DNA of 13,622 nt, from positions 1 through 13,622 of the forward strand of contig NAVB01004177.1 in NCBI GenBank assembly GCA_002179805.1, read 5' to 3'. Numbering within the stretch: the first letter of the stretch is position 1; each line of letters opens with the position of its first letter. Positions 10,701 to 13,622 of the stretch are shown here, piece after piece. Under the pieces are notes generated by a model that was not told where the DNA came from, searched no databases, and worked only from the letters and a program-made list of their open reading frames with translations. Source of the DNA: Acanthamoeba lenticulata (Eukaryota; Discosea; Longamoebia; Acanthamoebidae). The position numbers were made by a program, and so were the translations under genes.

Positions 10701-12754
10701 ACTCCTCCCTTCCCCCCACCACCGCCCCAATCTCTTTCCTCTCTTGCTCCTCCTCCTCCTTTTCTTTTCCTTCTTCTTCTTCTTCGTTTCTTTCACATTA
10801 CATACATGCCCCCCCCCCGACGTACATGGTTGGGGGGGGGTGCGCTCCCTCCCTCCAGATTCATTTTTATTCCTTTTTTCTTTCGGCGCTTCCTTTTTTT
10901 TAACCCCGCCTATGTATATATATTTTTATAATTTCAGCCCCTCCTTTCTCTCTCTCTCTATCTCTCTCTATCTTTCTCTCTCTCTCTTCCGTTGTGTGCG
11001 TGCGTGTGCGTGCGTGGCCACACATCGCCCCCCCCCCTCTGGGTGTTTTTCATTCCGGCGTGCGTGCCACTACAATAATGATCATTGGGTTTAAAAACAG
11101 GAGCTCATTCTGTCTTTGTTTGTTTGTTTGTTTGTTTGTTGGGGGGGGGAGACAGGTGGAGGTGGTGCGGGACTCGACGGACGCGCTGTGCTTCCTGTTG
11201 CGCTTCCCGCGGGAGGCGCTCGCTCCGAACGAGTCCCTCCCGAGGCCTCATGAGGAGCGCGCGCGTCTCGCTGCCGGGCTGCCCCGGCTCTCCGCCGACA
11301 TCGAAGACGCCCGCCTCCGCGCTCGCCAACGCGCCGTATTCTCTTCTTTTCTCTCTTCTTTTTTCTCTCCTCCTCTCCCCCTCTTTCTTTCTCTTTCCCC
11401 CCCCCCACCTTTTTTTTTCTCCACAAATTCCCCGTCGACAAGCTCTCTCTCTCTCTCTTTCTTCCCCCTCCCCCCCTCTGGGGGAATCGCACATGCGCAC
11501 ACGCTCACACAGGTGGCGGGGGGGGGGTATTTGGGGGGTTTGGGAGATCAGGCGTCGCTACTACCGCCGGCCAAGAGGCGCAAGCAGGAGCCGTCGCCTT
11601 CGCGCCATCATCAGATTGGGCATGGAGGCGCCGCTGCGTCGGGTGGAACCACAGGAGGAGGAGGCGGAAGCGGAGGAAGGGGAGGAGGAGCGCGGCCCAC
11701 CGCCACCACCTCGGCAGGCAGCATGGCGGGTACGGGCGGGACCACCGCCTCCCCCCCCCGAACCTCGCCTCCTTCAATAGTGCGCGCGCGCGCACCCCCC
11801 CCCTCTATAGAGAGAAAGAGAAAAAGGAGACAAACACGAGTGGCGCCAAAGGGAGGACCGGTCTTCCTCTTTCCTCTAACCGTGTTATCCAATCCTCTCC
11901 TCCGCCACAAACAGGCTCGCGAGCGCTGCCCCCTCACAAACGACTGACGACGACCAACGGCCTGACCGTCTCCTCCTCCAACGCACCAGGGAGGCACGTG
12001 TCTTCCTTCTCTCTTGCCCCCCCCCCAAATTGGCCCTGATTTTTCTTTCGACGAAATTTTCGCTCTCTCTGTCTCTTTATTCGAAAAAGCAAAAGCAAAA
12101 ACAAAGCAAAAAAACAAAAAACAAAACCAAAAAACAAAAACAACAACGGCGAAACGGGACCGGGGTGTGTGTGTGTGTGATCGAGCTGCTTACCTGTTAT
12201 TATTCATAATTCGCATACGTGGTGGTGTTTGGGGGGGGGGAAGGGGGGTTGAGGACAACAGGAGGAGGCCAACCGAGACGGGAGGGACACTGAACGCGCG
12301 GCAGCGCGTGCTGGTGGGCAAGAAGAAGGCGGCTGCTGCTGCCCTAAGCGCCCACCGCGCGGAGGAAGCCGCGGCGTCCGGCGAGGTTGACGAGGAAGAG
12401 GACGAAGACGCCTATGATGATGATGATGGGGATGATGATGCCGAAGCTGTCCACGCGTCGTCGGGGCGCGGTGGCTCCCGGGGCGGAGCGCCCCACGCGA
12501 GGGCAAAGCTTGGCGGGGGCGGAGGAGGCAAGGCCAAGCCCGCCCCCGCCAAGAAGACGGGCGGCAAGAAGCCGCACATCAGCGCCAAGGGCACCCTCCT
12601 CTGGAGCGCCGAAAAGGTGCTCCGCGAGGAGAAGAAGCCCATGAAGGCCAGCGAGATCATCGCCAAAGGCCGCGAGAAAGGTCCCTCCGCCTCAATCTCG
12701 AGTTCTTCTGCTCCCCTCCTCCTCCTCCTCCTCTCCTTCTCCCCTCTTCTCTCC

Positions 12755-12787
<33 letters not shown>

Positions 12788-13087
12788 AGGGAGACAAGGC
12801 TAATGCGCGCCACCTCTTTCTCCACCACGGGAGAAGAAGAAGAAGAAGGATGAGGAAGAAGAAAAAACTCAACTCCGAATGCACGCACGCACACACACAC
12901 ACACACAGCCTACATAGAGACGGACTCAAAGGGCGCGGCCAACTCGCTCGTGGGGCGCTTCAGCACCTCCATCCGACAGGACCCCAATAGCCCCTTCATT
13001 CGCGTGGCGTCGGCCACCTACGGGCTCAAGGAATACGCCCACCTCTCCTCCTACAAGAACTACGTGGAAACCAACCCCGACCAGTGA
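7798..13087 (+). CDS. FHA-fold and HARE-HTH domain protein, probable chromatin regulator
   Basis: Eleven exons: 7798-7886, 8095-8176, 8297-8482, 8839-8899, 9089-10008, 10513-10698, 11156-11335, 11513-11729, 11915-11993, 12262-12680 and 12909-13087. All are in phase and give about 865 residues. Residues 1-112 form an FHA fold: KLVSFG, FKPKHAVMNV, RMVRVNDRPL, then VEIRHGDKINF. Residues about 120-270 are Glu/Asp-rich. Basic nuclear-localisation-like clusters are GKRKSRKR, KKKKKRR and, in exon 8, AKRRKQEP. Poly-His and poly-Gln lie between. Residues about 775-862 match a HARE-HTH winged helix: LLWSAEKVLREEKKPMKASE, then AYIETDSKG and SPFIRVASATYGLKEY. HARE-HTH domains occur in ASXL proteins, RNA polymerase delta and chromatin factors, where DNA binding is proposed. 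The fifth exon could instead end at 10155 (also phase 0), adding 49 residues. The intron at 11994 starts GCACGT. The middle exons 6-7 are the weakest. A nuclear role is inferred. Confidence 0.77.
8069..8087. repeat. CT tract upstream of FHA exon 2 acceptor
   Basis: (CT)n directly followed by TTTTGCAG; it acts as the polypyrimidine tract of the acceptor at 8094. Confidence 0.85.
9295..9420 (+). repeat. GAG/GAA trinucleotide tract encoding poly-glutamate
   Basis: Nearly continuous GAG and GAA codons, with occasional GCG, GTA-GAC and ATG interruptions, within the fifth exon of the FHA/HARE-HTH gene. The acidic run is read in frame and flanked by other acidic codons. This kind of tract is prone to length variation. 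Confidence 0.85.
9879..9909 (+). repeat. CAC and CAG codon runs encoding poly-His and poly-Gln
   Basis: A CAC run followed directly by a CAG run, in frame in the FHA/HARE-HTH gene. A second CAG/CAA cluster lies at about 10518-10615 in the next exon. Confidence 0.8.
10467..10485. repeat. AT dinucleotide tract
   Basis: (AT)n in the intron before exon 6 of the FHA/HARE-HTH gene, about 27 nt upstream of the acceptor at 10512. Confidence 0.85.
11115..11140. repeat. TTTG tetranucleotide repeat
   Basis: About six copies of TTTG, then a G run and GACAG, forming the 3' end of the intron 10699-11155. Confidence 0.85.
12755..12789. repeat. TAGA and GA compound microsatellite
   Basis: About four TAGA units followed by (GA)n, in the last intron (12681-12908). 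It is purine-rich in the sense strand, unlike most intronic tracts here. Confidence 0.85.
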
Positions 13088-13145
13088 GCAGCAGAAAGAG
13101 AGACAGAGAGAGAGAGAGAGAAAGGAAGGTTTTTTCCTATTGGCC

Positions 13146-13151
13146 AATAAA
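13146..13151 (+). terminator. Poly(A) signal AATAAA for the FHA/HARE-HTH gene
   Basis: AATAAA, 59 nt after the stop codon, inside a GA-rich 3' region. It lies only about 90 nt from the stop of the convergent kinase gene, so the two transcripts' 3' ends probably abut or overlap. Confidence 0.55.
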
Positions 13152-13241
13152 AAAAACTGCCCGAAGACAAAACAACACCAAGTGGCGTGTGTGGAGCAGA
13201 AACGAGACCACAACAATAGGTACTTAGCCGAGAGAGAGCTC

Positions 13242-13601
13242 TTACGGCTTGCTGCTGCCGGTGGCGGTGTCGCGGTTCATTTTCAAGATGGCCCTTTCGT
13301 TCGCCGCTGACCCTATTTATATAACCACGCCGTGCCACGGGTGAGAGGAAGAAAGAAAGAAAGAAAGAAGAAAAAACTCGGCGGGGGAAGGGGACACGCA
13401 CCGCGAACCCAGGGATGGTCGAGGCACTGGGCGGCTGTGTAGCGTTTGGCCGGATCCTTGACGAGGAGGTTGCGGATGAGGTCCTTGGCCGAGTCGGAGA
13501 TGTCGTCCCACACTGAGTCGTCAAAGTCGTACTTGACGTCCATGATCTTCTTGAACAGAGCCGGTGCGCTGTCCGCATAAAACGGCGGGTACCCGCTCAG
13601 C
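13242..13601 (-). CDS. CaMK-type Ser/Thr protein kinase, C-terminal end (continues past right edge)
   Basis: Two exons on the minus strand, 13601-13402 and 13306-13242, joined in phase and ending at TAA. They encode 86 residues of the kinase C-lobe and a short tail. The visible blocks are LSGYPPFYADS (subdomain IX/X), VWDDISDSAKDLIRNLLVKD, the invariant Arg in DPAKRYTAAQ (subdomain XI), and DHPWVR. This is the CaMKI-like pattern. The tail after HPWVR is only about 21 residues (ANERAILKMN to SSKP). It shows no recognisable autoinhibitory calmodulin-binding segment, though a longer C-terminal region could be encoded by alternative splicing. The catalytic HRD and DFG motifs lie beyond the window. 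Bases 13602-13622 are the end of the preceding intron (acceptor CAG). Confidence 0.9.
13351..13370. repeat. GAAA tetranucleotide repeat in kinase intron
   Basis: Tandem GAAA on the plus strand (TTTC in the gene's sense strand) within the 95-nt intron 13401-13307. Confidence 0.8.
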
Positions 13602-13622
13602 CTGAGGCGCGCCCCACCCCCA

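Noticed and set aside
10462..10722. Minus-strand open frame containing EEYEAGGALPHEALSQD
   Set aside because: It looks protein-like, but the rest of the frame is antisense to CAG repeats and ends in AT repeat, with no plausible partner exons on that strand. The plus-strand frame has matching phases on both sides.
11115..11140. Regularly repeated TTTG units considered as an array element
   Set aside because: The units are 4 nt with no spacers; this is a simple microsatellite in an intron.

Overview
This 13.6-kb window is eukaryotic nuclear DNA, densely packed with genes that are broken by many short spliceosomal introns. Exons are GC-rich at third codon positions. Introns carry long pyrimidine or CT tracts and G or C homopolymers. 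Gene content and intron style suggest a discosean amoebozoan of the Acanthamoeba/Balamuthia kind. This is an inference from protein resemblance and intron character, because the window has no rRNA or other species marker. All exon joins below were made by eye, requiring splice-site dinucleotides, matching phase across each junction and, where available, family alignment.

There are five protein genes in strictly alternating orientation. (1) On the minus strand, 131-2257: the N-terminal part of an ARC5/DRP5/DlpA-type dynamin GTPase with a long charged extension. Its 3' part lies beyond the left edge. (2) On the plus strand, 2590-4411: a complete MO25/Cab39 scaffold gene with five exons and 333 residues. 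(3) On the minus strand, 4603-7388: a low-complexity-rich putative transcription regulator of 679 residues with a CCT-like basic motif followed by a coiled coil. (4) On the plus strand, 7798-13087: an eleven-exon gene for a protein of about 865 residues. It has an N-terminal FHA fold, an acidic Glu/Asp-rich region, nuclear-localisation-like basic clusters and a C-terminal HARE-HTH winged helix. (5) On the minus strand, 13242-13601: the last two coding exons of a CaMK-type Ser/Thr kinase, running off the right edge.

Genes 1/2 and 3/4 are divergent pairs sharing 332-bp and 409-bp promoter regions. Genes 2/3 and 4/5 converge with 191 bp and 154 bp between stop codons. No tRNA, rRNA, transposon, viral gene or CRISPR array was seen. 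The genes do not form an obvious pathway. Two encode probable nuclear regulators (3 and 4), and two belong to kinase signalling (2 and 5).

The most unusual points are the FHA plus HARE-HTH combination in gene 4, three GC-AG introns in three different genes all starting GCACGT, a donor-site preference for C at intron position +4, and replacement of the G4 aspartate by histidine in the dynamin.
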